Source: Lachnospiraceae bacterium
Lineage (GTDB): Bacteria; Bacillota; Clostridia; Lachnospirales; Lachnospiraceae
DNA: 64,000 bases
Direction: 5' to 3'
Assembly (NCBI GenBank): GCA_017463255.1
Contig: JAFTPP010000011.1
Span: forward strand, 202,152-266,151
Made by a program: the position numbers and the translations under genes. Under the pieces are notes generated by a model, which was not told the origin of the DNA, searched no databases, and was given only the letters and a program-made list of their open reading frames with translations. This document shows, one piece after another, positions 1-9,181 of this stretch (positions are counted from its first letter, which is position 1; each line of letters starts with the position of its first letter).

Positions 1-1
1 T

Positions 2-865
2 ATTGAGTGCTATGATTCCATAGAAGGAGCAATTACCAAGGAAGCACCGGAATGTGCTTTTGTATGTACGGCACCCATCAGTCACGGACCGATTATCAAA
101 GAATGTTTGCAAAGCGGATTGCATATTTTTACAGAAATCAATTTGTTAAATGACCATTATGAAGAGAATATGCGTCTGGCAAAAGAAAAGAATTGTTTTC
201 TCTTTTTATCGTCTACTCCTGTTTATCGCGGAGAGATTAAAAAGATTAAAGAAACAGTGCAAAGCAATCAAAAACCGGTTCACTACATATATCATGTGGG
301 ACAGTATTTGCCGGATTGGCACCCTTGGGAAAATTACAAGGACTTTTTTGTGGGAGATGTAAGAACCAATGGCTGCCGTGAGATTTTTGCCATAGAAATG
401 CCTTGGATGATAGGAACCTTTGGTAAGGTAAAGAGTTTTCATGTTTTATCCCGTAAATTGACGGGCCTTGAATTAAAATGTGATGACAGTTATCTTGTGC
501 AGCTGGAACATGAGAACGGTACTCAGGGTATTTTTGCAGTAGATATTACCTGCCGTGAAGCAGTGCGTAAGTTGGAAATTTACAATGAAGACCTGTATCT
601 TGAATGGAAAGGCAAACCGGACACTCTTATGATAAAAGATTTAGAGTCAGGTGAGCTTAAACAGATTCCTACGGATGAGTACCAAAATGTAAGCGGTTAT
701 AGTCAGTTTGTAAATGAATACGCTTATGTAAATGAGCTTAATTACTTTTTTGAAAAGCTTAAGGAGTATCAGGTAAACGGGGAAGAAGCGTTACGGGATA
801 CTTATGGATTTAAAGAAGATTTTGATACCTTAGAGTTGATTGATAAAATAGAAAACAGATATTAG
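2..865 (+). CDS. Gfo/Idh/MocA-family oxidoreductase, 5' end outside window
   Basis: The reading frame is open from base 2, so the gene starts upstream of the window and the N-terminal Rossmann half is mostly missing. The first visible residues include FVCTAPISHGPIIKEC and then HIFTEINL, the usual end of the nucleotide-binding domain in this family. The rest is the alpha/beta substrate domain. Family members oxidise or reduce sugars using NAD(P). A second member of the same family follows after 9 bases, and a CMP-sugar synthetase follows that, so both probably modify a nucleotide-sugar or its free-sugar precursor for the surface polysaccharide. The substrate cannot be read from sequence. Family assignment is fairly sure, role is inference. 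Confidence 0.8.
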   Translation: MECYDSIEGAITKEAPECAFVCTAPISHGPIIKECLQSGLHIFTEINLLNDHYEENMRLAKEKNCFLFLSSTPVYRGEIKKIKETVQSNQKPVHYIYHVGQYLPDWHPWENYKDFFVGDVRTNGCREIFAIEMPWMIGTFGKVKSFHVLSRKLTGLELKCDDSYLVQLEHENGTQGIFAVDITCREAVRKLEIYNEDLYLEWKGKPDTLMIKDLESGELKQIPTDEYQNVSGYSQFVNEYAYVNELNYFFEKLKEYQVNGEEALRDTYGFKEDFDTLELIDKIENRY

Positions 866-874
866 GAAACAGGC

Positions 875-1819
875 ATGTATAAAATTGTATTTGTTGGATT
901 GGGAAGTATCGGAAAAAGACATATTAAGAACTTAACTTCCTTACTGAAAAAAAGACAAATCGAATACAGAATTGATGCGGTAAGAAGCTCTGACAGGGAA
1001 CTTCCGATGGAAGTAAAAGAGCTTATTACAAAAGAGTATCATGGGATTACGGAACTTAAGGATGATTATGATATAGCCTTTATTACAAATCCCACCTCTT
1101 TGCATTATCAGGCTTTATGTGAAATACAGGGTAAGGCTAAGCATCTTTTTGTGGAAAAACCTTTGTTTGCCAATGGGGATGTATCAGGGGAAGACTTTAT
1201 CAAGCTTAAAGAAGGTTTATCAAAAGGGGTTACTTATATTGCATGTCCTTTGCGTTATAAGGAATGTATGCAGTATGTAAAGGCTCAGATTGATGAAGGC
1301 CTTCAAGTGATTTCAGCCCGGGCCATATCGTCCTCTTATTTACCGGATTGGCGAAAGGGTGTGGATTATAGAGAGGTTTACAGTGCAAAGAGCGCACTGG
1401 GAGGCGGCGTAACCCTTGATTTAATTCATGAATGGGATTATTTAACATATTTTTGGGGATTCCCTGAAAAAATGTATCATATAAAGGACAAGGTTTCTGA
1501 CCTTTCCATTGATGCGGATGACTTATCTGTTTATATAGCAAAATATCAGGACAAAGTGGTGGAAGTACATCTTGACTATTTTGGCAGAAAGTCAGTAAGA
1601 ACCTTAGAGCTATATACAGACAAGAACCGGATTGATGTGGATATTATTGCAAACACAGTGACTGTTTTTGAAAATGGAGCAGAACAAAAGATTACTTTTG
1701 AGACCAATGATTTTTATGTAAGCGAAATGGAGTATTTCTTAGACCTTTTGGAAGGTAAGGAAGAAAACCATAATTCCTTAACGCACGCATTTGAAGTGTT
1801 AAAGCTTGTGTTACAGTAG
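875..1819 (+). CDS. Gfo/Idh/MocA-family oxidoreductase
   Basis: A 314-residue protein with the N-terminal dinucleotide-binding motif GLGSIGKRH at residues 8-16 and the family signature FVEKPLF around residues 92-98, whose Lys is the usual catalytic residue. Length is normal to slightly short for the family. It sits 9 bases after another member of the family and 20 bases before a cytidylyltransferase, so all three are almost certainly co-transcribed. Pairs of such oxidoreductases next to CMP-nonulosonate genes are common in flagellin- and capsule-glycosylation loci. The substrate here is unknown. Confidence 0.85.
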   Translation: MYKIVFVGLGSIGKRHIKNLTSLLKKRQIEYRIDAVRSSDRELPMEVKELITKEYHGITELKDDYDIAFITNPTSLHYQALCEIQGKAKHLFVEKPLFANGDVSGEDFIKLKEGLSKGVTYIACPLRYKECMQYVKAQIDEGLQVISARAISSSYLPDWRKGVDYREVYSAKSALGGGVTLDLIHEWDYLTYFWGFPEKMYHIKDKVSDLSIDADDLSVYIAKYQDKVVEVHLDYFGRKSVRTLELYTDKNRIDVDIIANTVTVFENGAEQKITFETNDFYVSEMEYFLDLLEGKEENHNSLTHAFEVLKLVLQ

Positions 1820-1839
1820 GTGAGAAAGGAAAGAAGAAT

Positions 1840-2577
1840 ATGAAAGTATTATTTACCATATGTGCCAGAGCCGGTTCAAAGGGCGTGAAAGGCAAAAATG
1901 TCAGTATGTTTTGTGGAAAGCCTTTGGTATATTATACATGGAAGGCATATTGTCTTTTTAAAGAACAGTACGGCAAAAAGTATGCTGATATTGATTTGGC
2001 AGTCAATACGGACAGTGAAGAACTGGTGCGTCAGTTAGATGAACTCGGAGCAGAATATATCTATATTCCAAGGGAAGAGAATCTTGCCGGTGATGTGGTA
2101 TCCAAGATGGATGTCATCAAGGATACTTTGAAAAAAACGGAAGAAAAGAATGGTAAGGTCTATGATACGGTTATGGACTTGGACCTGACTTCTCCTTTTA
2201 GAACCGTAAAAGATGTGGAAGGGGTCTTAAATGCATTATTAGAAAGTGCTGATGCAGATATTTCCTTCAGTGTTACGGATTCCAGACGTTCTCCGTATTT
2301 TAACATGGTATGTAAAAAAGAAGACGGCTTTTACCATGTGGTAACACCATCGGGCTTTGTATCAAGACAACAGGTTCCGGTATGTTACGATATGAATGCT
2401 TCTATCTATGCATATCGCAGGGAGTATTTATTAAATGGTACTGCAAGAGATAGAAAGAGTGCGGTATGGATTATGAGAGATACGGCAGTGCTTGATATTG
2501 ACAGCGAGTCGGATAAAGAATTAATGGAGTACTTAGCTCCCTATTTCTTTAAGAAATATAGTGATTATGTTCAGTAA
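1840..2577 (+). CDS. CMP-sugar synthetase (NeuA/LegF-type cytidylyltransferase)
   Basis: Activates a nine-carbon keto sugar acid with CTP to give the CMP-sugar used by a transferase. The N-terminal signature ARAGSKGVKGKN at residues 9-20 is the nucleotide-binding motif of the acylneuraminate cytidylyltransferase family, and 245 residues is a normal length. The start ATG has a good GAAAGGAAG ribosome binding site. The next gene is a LegB-type dehydratase, which favours a legionaminic-acid-like sugar over sialic acid. The other genes expected for that route (aminotransferase, epimerase, condensing synthase) are not in the window and would lie upstream. Confidence 0.83.
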   Translation: MKVLFTICARAGSKGVKGKNVSMFCGKPLVYYTWKAYCLFKEQYGKKYADIDLAVNTDSEELVRQLDELGAEYIYIPREENLAGDVVSKMDVIKDTLKKTEEKNGKVYDTVMDLDLTSPFRTVKDVEGVLNALLESADADISFSVTDSRRSPYFNMVCKKEDGFYHVVTPSGFVSRQQVPVCYDMNASIYAYRREYLLNGTARDRKSAVWIMRDTAVLDIDSESDKELMEYLAPYFFKKYSDYVQ

Positions 2578-2592
2578 GAATGGAGTAAAACT

Positions 2593-3573
2593 ATGAAAAA
2601 AGTATTGGTAACCGGAGCTGACGGATTTATCGGAAGTCATCTTACGGAAACTTTGGTAAAAGAAGGATACGACGTAAAGGCGTTTACTTATTATAATTCT
2701 TTTAATAACTGGGGATGGCTTGATACCCTTCCTAAGGATGTATTAAGTCAGATTGAGATTTTTAGCGGTGATATCCGTGACCCTAACGGAGTACGTACCG
2801 CAATGAAGGGACAGGAACTGGTATTCCATCTTGCAGCATTAATTGCCATTCCTTTTAGCTATCATTCACCGGATTCTTATGTGGATACTAACATTAAAGG
2901 AACATTGAATGTTTTGCAGGCAGCAAGGGATTTGGATACCCAAAGACTTCTTGTTACTTCTACTTCAGAGGTGTACGGAACGGCACAGTATGTACCCATT
3001 GATGAAAAACATCCCTATCAGGGACAGTCACCTTATTCGGCAACGAAAATCGGTGCAGACAGACTGGCAGAGAGCTTCTATCGAAGCTTTGAACTTCCTG
3101 TAACCATTGTAAGACCATTTAATACCTATGGTCCGAGACAATCGGCAAGAGCGGTTATTCCTACTATTATTACCCAGCTTCTTGCAGGTGCAAAGGAGAT
3201 TAAGCTCGGTTCATTAACACCTACAAGAGACTTTAACTATGTAAAAGATACCGTTGCAGGATTTATAGCTCTTTCAAAAGCAAAAGAAGCCATCGGACAG
3301 GAAATCAATATTGCTACCATGCAGGAGATTTCCATCGGAGAACTGGCACAGACCATTATCGACCAGATTAATCCTGATGCAAAGATTCTGTGCGATGAAG
3401 AGAGACTTCGCCCTGTAAACAGTGAAGTCAACAGACTGCTTGGAGATAATACCAAGATTAAGTCTATGACAGACTGGGCACCGAAGTATACCTTAAAAGA
3501 AGGTATTGCCGAGACAATTGAGTGGATGAAAGAGAATCTTAATTCATACAAAACAGATATTTACAATATTTAA
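2593..3573 (+). CDS. legB: LegB-like NAD-dependent 4,6-dehydratase (extended SDR)
   Basis: Extended short-chain dehydrogenase of 326 residues. The glycine motif TGADGFIGSH is at residues 7-16, and the catalytic YxxxK is Tyr148/Lys152 in SPYSATKIGAD, with TSTSEVYG before it. The segments NSFNNWGWLDTLP and IPFSYHSPDSYVDTN are what I recall as typical of LegB, the UDP-GlcNAc 4,6-dehydratase of the legionaminic acid route. It makes a 4-keto-6-deoxy nucleotide sugar in the cytoplasm. Ribosome binding site GGAG, 16 bases after the CMP-sugar synthetase gene. Assignment rests on recalled family features, not a search. Confidence 0.82.
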   Translation: MKKVLVTGADGFIGSHLTETLVKEGYDVKAFTYYNSFNNWGWLDTLPKDVLSQIEIFSGDIRDPNGVRTAMKGQELVFHLAALIAIPFSYHSPDSYVDTNIKGTLNVLQAARDLDTQRLLVTSTSEVYGTAQYVPIDEKHPYQGQSPYSATKIGADRLAESFYRSFELPVTIVRPFNTYGPRQSARAVIPTIITQLLAGAKEIKLGSLTPTRDFNYVKDTVAGFIALSKAKEAIGQEINIATMQEISIGELAQTIIDQINPDAKILCDEERLRPVNSEVNRLLGDNTKIKSMTDWAPKYTLKEGIAETIEWMKENLNSYKTDIYNI

Positions 3574-3633
3574 ATAAATGCCAGACCCGGAAGCGTTTAT
3601 ATATACGTTAGACGGGGCGCATGGAGACAAAAC

Positions 3634-5598
3634 ATGGAACAAGAAAACTTAGAATATTATAAAGCGGCTTATGAAGCGGAAAAAAGAAGACGTGTGGAGT
3701 TAACAGCAAAGCTTTCTGAAGCAAATATGCAGATTGAAGATTTGGAAATGAAGCTTAACCGTATTAAAAACAATCCCTTCTGGAAAATATCCAAGCCCTT
3801 TAGAAGTGTGATGCACGCAATTATCCGTACTAAGGACAGACTTAAAAGACTTGGTTCTTTGCGTGGACTTCGTATCAAATTAAAACAGAAAAAAGCGGAA
3901 AAGAAGGCCCGCTATCTTCATGGATTAGCAAGCTTTCCGGATGCCGCAAGAAGACAATCAGAAGAGAATACCAAGTTTTCTAAAGAGATTACCATCAGTA
4001 TTTTAGTGCCTCTTTTTAATACACCGAAGAAGTTTTTGATAGAGATGATTGATTCGGTGGTTAATCAGACTTACGGTGGTTGGGAATTGTGTCTTGCGGA
4101 CGGCTCTGATGCAGAACATGCTTATGTAGGAGAAATATGTAAAGAGTATGTAAGTAAGGATGCAAGAATCAAATACGAGAAACTGGAAAAGAACGAGGGA
4201 ATCTCAGGAAATACCAATGCCTGTTACAAAATGGCAACCGGAAATTATATCGGATTATTTGACCATGATGACTTGCTTCATCCAAGTGCTTTGTATGAAT
4301 ATATGAAAGTAATTTGCGATGAGGATGCAGATTATATTTATTGCGACGAATTAACCTTTGAAGGTAAGAATGTGGATAATATGGTAACACTCCACTTTAA
4401 ACCTGATTTCGCACCGGATAATCTTCGTGCCAATAACTATATCTGCCACTTTAGCGTTTTCTCAAGAGAACTGTTAGAGGGAACAGAATTATTCAGAAGT
4501 CAGTATAACGGAAGTCAGGATCACGATATGATTTTACGTCTGACCTCAAATGCAAAGCACATTGTGCATGTACCTAAGATTTTGTATTACTGGCGTTCCC
4601 ATAAGGCAAGTGTGGCAAGCGGTATTGAAGCAAAACCCTATGCCATTCAGGCAGCCAAAGGGGCAGTCTCCGCGCACCTTGAAAAAGCGGGATTTGAAGA
4701 TTTTACAGTGGAAAGTACCCGTGCATATGCAACTATTTTCAGGGTACGCTATGCATTAAAAGGGACACCAAAGATTTCCATTATTATTCCGAATAAGGAT
4801 CATGAAGATGATTTGAGACGTTGTATTGAATCTATTATTACAGTGTCTACTTACGAAGAGTATGAAATTATCGTGGTGGAGAATAACAGTACAGAAGACA
4901 GCATTTTCAGATACTATAAAGAGTTGGAACGCGAACCTAAGGTAAAAGTGGTAACCTATGAAGGCGATTTTAATTATTCAGCCATCAATAACCTGGGGGC
5001 TTCTTATGCAACCGGTGAATACCTGCTTCTTTTAAATAATGATACCCAGGTAATTACGCCCAACTGGTTAGAAGAAATGTTAATGTACGCACAACGTGAG
5101 GATGTGGCCTGCGTTGGAGCTAAGCTTTATTACGAGGATAACACAATACAGCATGCCGGTGTCATTATCGGTATGGGAGCTCACAGAAGTGCAGGACATG
5201 GTCACTACCGTGTAAGTAAAGAAAATCTTGGCTACATGGGAAGATTATGTTATGCTCAGAATGTCTCAGCGGTGACAGGTGCGTGTCTCATGGTACGCAA
5301 GGAAATTTACGACAGATTAAAGGGACTTGATGAAGAATTCAAGGTAGCTTTAAATGATGTGGACTTCTGCCTTAGAGCCAGAGAACTGGGTTACCTTAAT
5401 GTATTTACACCCTTTGCAGAGCTTTATCATTATGAATCTAAATCAAGGGGAATGGATGAAGCACCTGCCAAGGCAGAACGTTATCAGAAAGAATGTGATA
5501 CGTTTAAAGAACGCTATAAAGCGTTAATTGAAAAAGGAGATCCTTATTTTAACCCAAATTTCTCTTTAGATAGCAGCAGTTTTGAGTTAAAATATTAA
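3634..5598 (+). CDS. Tandem GT2 glycosyltransferase (two catalytic domains)
   Basis: A 654-residue cytoplasmic protein. Residues 1-45 are strongly charged and heptad-like, probably a coiled coil. Two GT-A domains follow: the first from about residue 120 (ISILVPLFNTP, with DHDD at 210-213), the second from about residue 380 (KISIIIPNKDHEDD, with NNDT at 468-471, ending near NDVDFCLRARELGYLNVF). Both carry acidic metal-binding motifs, so both look active. This layout is known from rhamnan and O-antigen synthesis proteins that add two sugars in turn. Acceptor and donor are unknown. It probably extends the repeat unit of the polysaccharide made by this operon. Confidence 0.85.
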   Translation: MEQENLEYYKAAYEAEKRRRVELTAKLSEANMQIEDLEMKLNRIKNNPFWKISKPFRSVMHAIIRTKDRLKRLGSLRGLRIKLKQKKAEKKARYLHGLASFPDAARRQSEENTKFSKEITISILVPLFNTPKKFLIEMIDSVVNQTYGGWELCLADGSDAEHAYVGEICKEYVSKDARIKYEKLEKNEGISGNTNACYKMATGNYIGLFDHDDLLHPSALYEYMKVICDEDADYIYCDELTFEGKNVDNMVTLHFKPDFAPDNLRANNYICHFSVFSRELLEGTELFRSQYNGSQDHDMILRLTSNAKHIVHVPKILYYWRSHKASVASGIEAKPYAIQAAKGAVSAHLEKAGFEDFTVESTRAYATIFRVRYALKGTPKISIIIPNKDHEDDLRRCIESIITVSTYEEYEIIVVENNSTEDSIFRYYKELEREPKVKVVTYEGDFNYSAINNLGASYATGEYLLLLNNDTQVITPNWLEEMLMYAQREDVACVGAKLYYEDNTIQHAGVIIGMGAHRSAGHGHYRVSKENLGYMGRLCYAQNVSAVTGACLMVRKEIYDRLKGLDEEFKVALNDVDFCLRARELGYLNVFTPFAELYHYESKSRGMDEAPAKAERYQKECDTFKERYKALIEKGDPYFNPNFSLDSSSFELKY

Positions 5599-5629
5599 TT
5601 GGTCTTATAAATGAATGGAGGAAAACACA

Positions 5630-7351
5630 ATGAGCTATATGGATCAGTACAATTTTTGGAGAACTAATCCGTACTTCGATGAGGCTACAAGAGCTGAACT
5701 CGAATCAATCAAAGATAATGAAAAGGAAATTGAAGATCGTTTTTACCGTGACCTTGCATTTGGTACCGGTGGATTACGTGGTGTAATCGGAGCGGGAACA
5801 AACCGCATGAATCTTTACACAGTAAGAAAAGCAACACAGGGACTTGCTAATTACATTATTAAGAATAACGGACAGGATAAGGGAATCGCAGTTGCATATG
5901 ATTCACGTTTCATGTCTCCTGAATTTGCTGATGAAACAGCACTTTGCATGGCAGCAAACGGAATTAAAGCATATGTTTTTGATGCATTAAGACCAACCCC
6001 TGAATTGTCTTTTGCCTTAAGAAAATTAGGATGTATCTCAGGTGTAGTTATTACAGCGAGCCATAATCCGCCTGAATATAACGGATACAAGGTATATTGG
6101 GAAGACGGCGCACAGATTACAGCTCCAAGAGATGCTGAAATTATTGCAGAAGTAAACAATGTAACAGATTATAATACTGTAAAGACCATGGCAAAAGAAG
6201 ATGCTATGAAAGCAGGTCTTTACAATGTAATCGGAGCAGAAATTGATGATGCATACATGGTAGAATTAAAGAAACAGATTATTCATCCCGAAATCATCAA
6301 AGAAGTAGCGGAAGATATTAAAATCGTATATACACCATTACACGGAACAGGTAACATCCCGGTTCGCCGTGTATTAAAAGAACTTGGATTTAAGAATGTA
6401 TATGTAGTACCTGAACAGGAGCTTCCTGATTCAAAATTCTCTACAGTAGATTATCCAAATCCTGAAGATCCAAAGGCATTTACCCTTGCATTAAAGCTTG
6501 CAAAAGAAGTTGGAGCAGATATTGTACTTGCAACTGACCCTGATGCAGACCGTCTTGGTATTTATGCTCTTGATACAAAATCAGGCGAGTATATTCCTTT
6601 TACAGGAAATATGTCAGGTATGTTAATTGCAGATTATATTATGCGCGAACGTGTTGCAACAAACACAATGCCTGAAAATCCTGCTCTTGTTAAGACAATT
6701 GTTACAACCAACATGGCAGATGCTTTAACAGCAAAATATGGTGTTAAGTTAATCGAAGTATTAACAGGATTTAAATATATCGGTGAGCAGATTAAATTCT
6801 TTGAACAGACCGGTTCTAACAACTATGTATTCGGTTTGGAAGAAAGCTATGGCTGTCTTGCAGGAACACACGCAAGAGATAAGGATGCCTGCGTTGCGGT
6901 TATGTGCTTATGCGAGGTTGCTGCATGGTGCAAGAAGAACGGAATTACTGTTTGGGATCAGATGGTGAAGATGTATGAAGAATACGGATTCTACAAAGAA
7001 GACCTTTACACAATTACATTAAAAGGTATTGACGGTTCAAAACAGATTGCAGCTATCATGGATAAATTAAGAAGCAATCCTCCAAAGGAATTTGGTGATT
7101 TACAGGTGCTTAAGATGCGTGATTATGAAAATGATACCATTCTTGACCTTGCAACAGGAGCAGTTACACCTACAGGACTTCCAAAATCAAATGTACTTTA
7201 TTTTGATTTGACCAATGACTCATGGTGCTGTGCAAGACCTTCCGGAACAGAGCCTAAGATTAAATTCTACATGGGTGTTAAGGGTAACAACTTAGAAGAT
7301 GCTAAGAAAAAAGTAGACGCGTTAACAGAACAGTTAAAGAGTCAGATTTAA
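5630..7351 (+). CDS. pgcA: Phospho-sugar mutase (alpha-phosphoglucomutase/phosphomannomutase)
   Basis: Interconverts hexose-6-phosphate and hexose-1-phosphate, feeding nucleotide-sugar synthesis. From this start the protein has 573 residues, normal for the PgcA type. The phosphoserine loop TASHNPPEYNG contains Ser144, the metal loop DPDADR is at 303-308, and the phosphate-binding loop RPSGTEP is near the C terminus. An in-frame ATG at 5615 exists, but the GGAGGA sequence at 5617-5622 lies 7 bases before the ATG at 5630 and would be inside the gene otherwise. Codon use looks like a well-expressed gene. The family is certain; the pgcA symbol is by type. Confidence 0.88.
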   Translation: MSYMDQYNFWRTNPYFDEATRAELESIKDNEKEIEDRFYRDLAFGTGGLRGVIGAGTNRMNLYTVRKATQGLANYIIKNNGQDKGIAVAYDSRFMSPEFADETALCMAANGIKAYVFDALRPTPELSFALRKLGCISGVVITASHNPPEYNGYKVYWEDGAQITAPRDAEIIAEVNNVTDYNTVKTMAKEDAMKAGLYNVIGAEIDDAYMVELKKQIIHPEIIKEVAEDIKIVYTPLHGTGNIPVRRVLKELGFKNVYVVPEQELPDSKFSTVDYPNPEDPKAFTLALKLAKEVGADIVLATDPDADRLGIYALDTKSGEYIPFTGNMSGMLIADYIMRERVATNTMPENPALVKTIVTTNMADALTAKYGVKLIEVLTGFKYIGEQIKFFEQTGSNNYVFGLEESYGCLAGTHARDKDACVAVMCLCEVAAWCKKNGITVWDQMVKMYEEYGFYKEDLYTITLKGIDGSKQIAAIMDKLRSNPPKEFGDLQVLKMRDYENDTILDLATGAVTPTGLPKSNVLYFDLTNDSWCCARPSGTEPKIKFYMGVKGNNLEDAKKKVDALTEQLKSQI

Positions 7352-7365
7352 TAAATATAATGATC

Positions 7366-7400
7366 AGCCGGGCCAAATTGCTTTGCAACTTGGCTTGGCT
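7366..7400 (+). other. Intergenic hairpin between mutase and gtrA
   Basis: An 11-pair stem (7366-7376 with 7390-7400, two G.T pairs) is extended inside by TTGC/GCAA. There is no T-run after it, so it is not a normal intrinsic terminator. It may be an RNA-processing or stability element inside the operon. Confidence 0.4.
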
Positions 7401-7435
7401 TAAGTTATATAGTCCCCTTAAGGAATGAAGAGCAT

Positions 7436-7861
7436 ATGAAAAAATTAATGGAACAAATCATTAAATTCGGGCTTGTGGGAGGCTTAAGCTTCTGCATCGA
7501 TTATGGACTTTATACAGTATTATTGTTTATGAATGTCCATTATATGATAGCGGCCCTTATAGGTTTCCTGGTTTCCGTAGTTGTGAATTACCTGTTAAGC
7601 ATGAAATTTGTGTTTGAACGAAGGCAAGATATAGGAAGAAAAAGGGAATTTACCGTATTTTTGGTTTTAAGCGTGTTTGGACTTATTTTGAATGAGGTCT
7701 TAATATGGACATGCTATGATGTGATTTATTTGAATACAGAGTCCCTTATTACGATGATGAGTGATAAGACGGCACAGCTAATCGGAAAGCTGATTGCGAC
7801 TTTTATTGTGATGATTTTCAATTTTGTAACACGTAAGATTTTCCTGGAGAAAAAGGGGTAA
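7436..7861 (+). CDS. GtrA-family membrane protein
   Basis: A 141-residue protein with four hydrophobic segments and the N-terminal pattern KFGLVGGLSFCIDYG, typical of GtrA. GtrA-like proteins are thought to move lipid-linked sugars (polyprenyl-phosphate-glucose in serotype conversion) across the membrane or to help membrane glycosyltransferases. Next gene starts 3 bases downstream. The operon also encodes a GT-C-like polytopic protein at 13641, which would use such a lipid-linked donor; that link is inference. Confidence 0.8.
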   Translation: MKKLMEQIIKFGLVGGLSFCIDYGLYTVLLFMNVHYMIAALIGFLVSVVVNYLLSMKFVFERRQDIGRKREFTVFLVLSVFGLILNEVLIWTCYDVIYLNTESLITMMSDKTAQLIGKLIATFIVMIFNFVTRKIFLEKKG

Positions 7862-7864
7862 GTT

Positions 7865-9181
7865 ATGTCACTGTATGAGAAATTGGTTAATGGAGAAGAA
7901 AAGTTATCCTTGGTAGGTCTTGGCTATGTGGGAATGCCTATTGCAGTTGCATTTTCTAAGAAGGTTAAGGTCGTTGGATTTGACTTAAATGAGAAAAAGA
8001 TTGGTTTGTATAAGCAGGGAATTGATCCTACCAAAGAGGTTGGAAATGAAGCAATTAAAGCTTGTACAGTTGATTTTACCTGTGATGAGGCAAGGCTTAG
8101 AGAAGCGAAATTCCATATTGTGGCAGTTCCTACGCCGGTAAATCCTGATCATACACCGGATTTAAGCCCTGTAGAAGGAGCAAGTACTATTTTGGGAAGA
8201 AATCTTGTAAAAGGCTCCATTGTGGTGTTTGAATCTACCGTATATCCCGGCGTAACGGAAGAAGTATGTGTTCCGATTTTAGAAAGAGAATCGGGATTAA
8301 AATGCGGCGTAGACTTTAAAGTGGGTTATTCACCGGAAAGAATCAATCCGGGGGATAAGGTGCACCGCCTTGAAACAATTGTAAAAATTGTTTCCGGTAT
8401 GGATGAAGAGACTTTGGATACCGTTGCTAAGGTTTACGAGCTTGTGGTGGATGCAGGAGTTCACCGTGCAGAATCTATTAAAGTGGCAGAAGCCGCCAAG
8501 GTAATTGAAAACAGCCAGAGAGACATTAATATTGCATTTATGAATGAGCTCTCGATTATTTTTAATAAAATGGGTATTGATACAAAGGCAGTATTAGAGG
8601 CAGCAGGTACTAAGTGGAATTTCTTAAAATTCTTCCCGGGACTTGTAGGCGGTCATTGCATTGGAGTAGACCCGTATTACTTAACATATAAGGCAGAGCA
8701 GATTGGATATCATTCCCAGATTATTCTGTCAGGACGAAGAATCAATGATGATATGGGAAGATATGTTGCAGAAAGCCTTGTTAAGAATCTGATTAAAGCA
8801 GGAAATTCCGTGGCAGATGCAAGAGTGGGTATTTTAGGATTTACCTTTAAGGAAAACTGTCCTGACACCAGAAATACCAAGATTATTGACATTGTAAATG
8901 AGCTTCGTGAATACGGAATTGAACCGGTGATTTCCGACCCTACAGCAGACAGGGACGAAGCAAAGCATGAATATGATATTGAGTTTGTAGATATGAGTGA
9001 GATGAAAGATATGGATGCCGTTGTACTTGCTGTGGCACATGACGAATTTTCATCCCTTACAGAGCCGGATATTGGGGCTATGTTTAATCCTGCAAATGAT
9101 AAAAAAGTATTCCTTGATATTAAGGGAATGAAAAGCAGAAAAGAGTTTGAAGAAAAGGGATATCTGTATTGGAGACTGTAA
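7865..9181 (+). CDS. UDP-sugar 6-dehydrogenase (TviB/WbpA/VipA type)
   Basis: A 438-residue NAD-dependent four-electron dehydrogenase that turns a UDP-hexose or UDP-N-acetylhexosamine into the uronic acid. The nucleotide motif GLGYVGMP begins at residue 18, and the catalytic cysteine is Cys265 in GGHCIGVDPYY. The spacing and the segment HTPDLSPVEGA fit the N-acetylhexosamine dehydrogenases (TviB, WbpA) better than UDP-glucose dehydrogenase, but this is a judgement from memory. A UDP-glucuronate-type 4-epimerase is encoded at 17140 in the same operon, so the polysaccharide probably contains hexuronic acids. Confidence 0.85.
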   Translation: MSLYEKLVNGEEKLSLVGLGYVGMPIAVAFSKKVKVVGFDLNEKKIGLYKQGIDPTKEVGNEAIKACTVDFTCDEARLREAKFHIVAVPTPVNPDHTPDLSPVEGASTILGRNLVKGSIVVFESTVYPGVTEEVCVPILERESGLKCGVDFKVGYSPERINPGDKVHRLETIVKIVSGMDEETLDTVAKVYELVVDAGVHRAESIKVAEAAKVIENSQRDINIAFMNELSIIFNKMGIDTKAVLEAAGTKWNFLKFFPGLVGGHCIGVDPYYLTYKAEQIGYHSQIILSGRRINDDMGRYVAESLVKNLIKAGNSVADARVGILGFTFKENCPDTRNTKIIDIVNELREYGIEPVISDPTADRDEAKHEYDIEFVDMSEMKDMDAVVLAVAHDEFSSLTEPDIGAMFNPANDKKVFLDIKGMKSRKEFEEKGYLYWRL

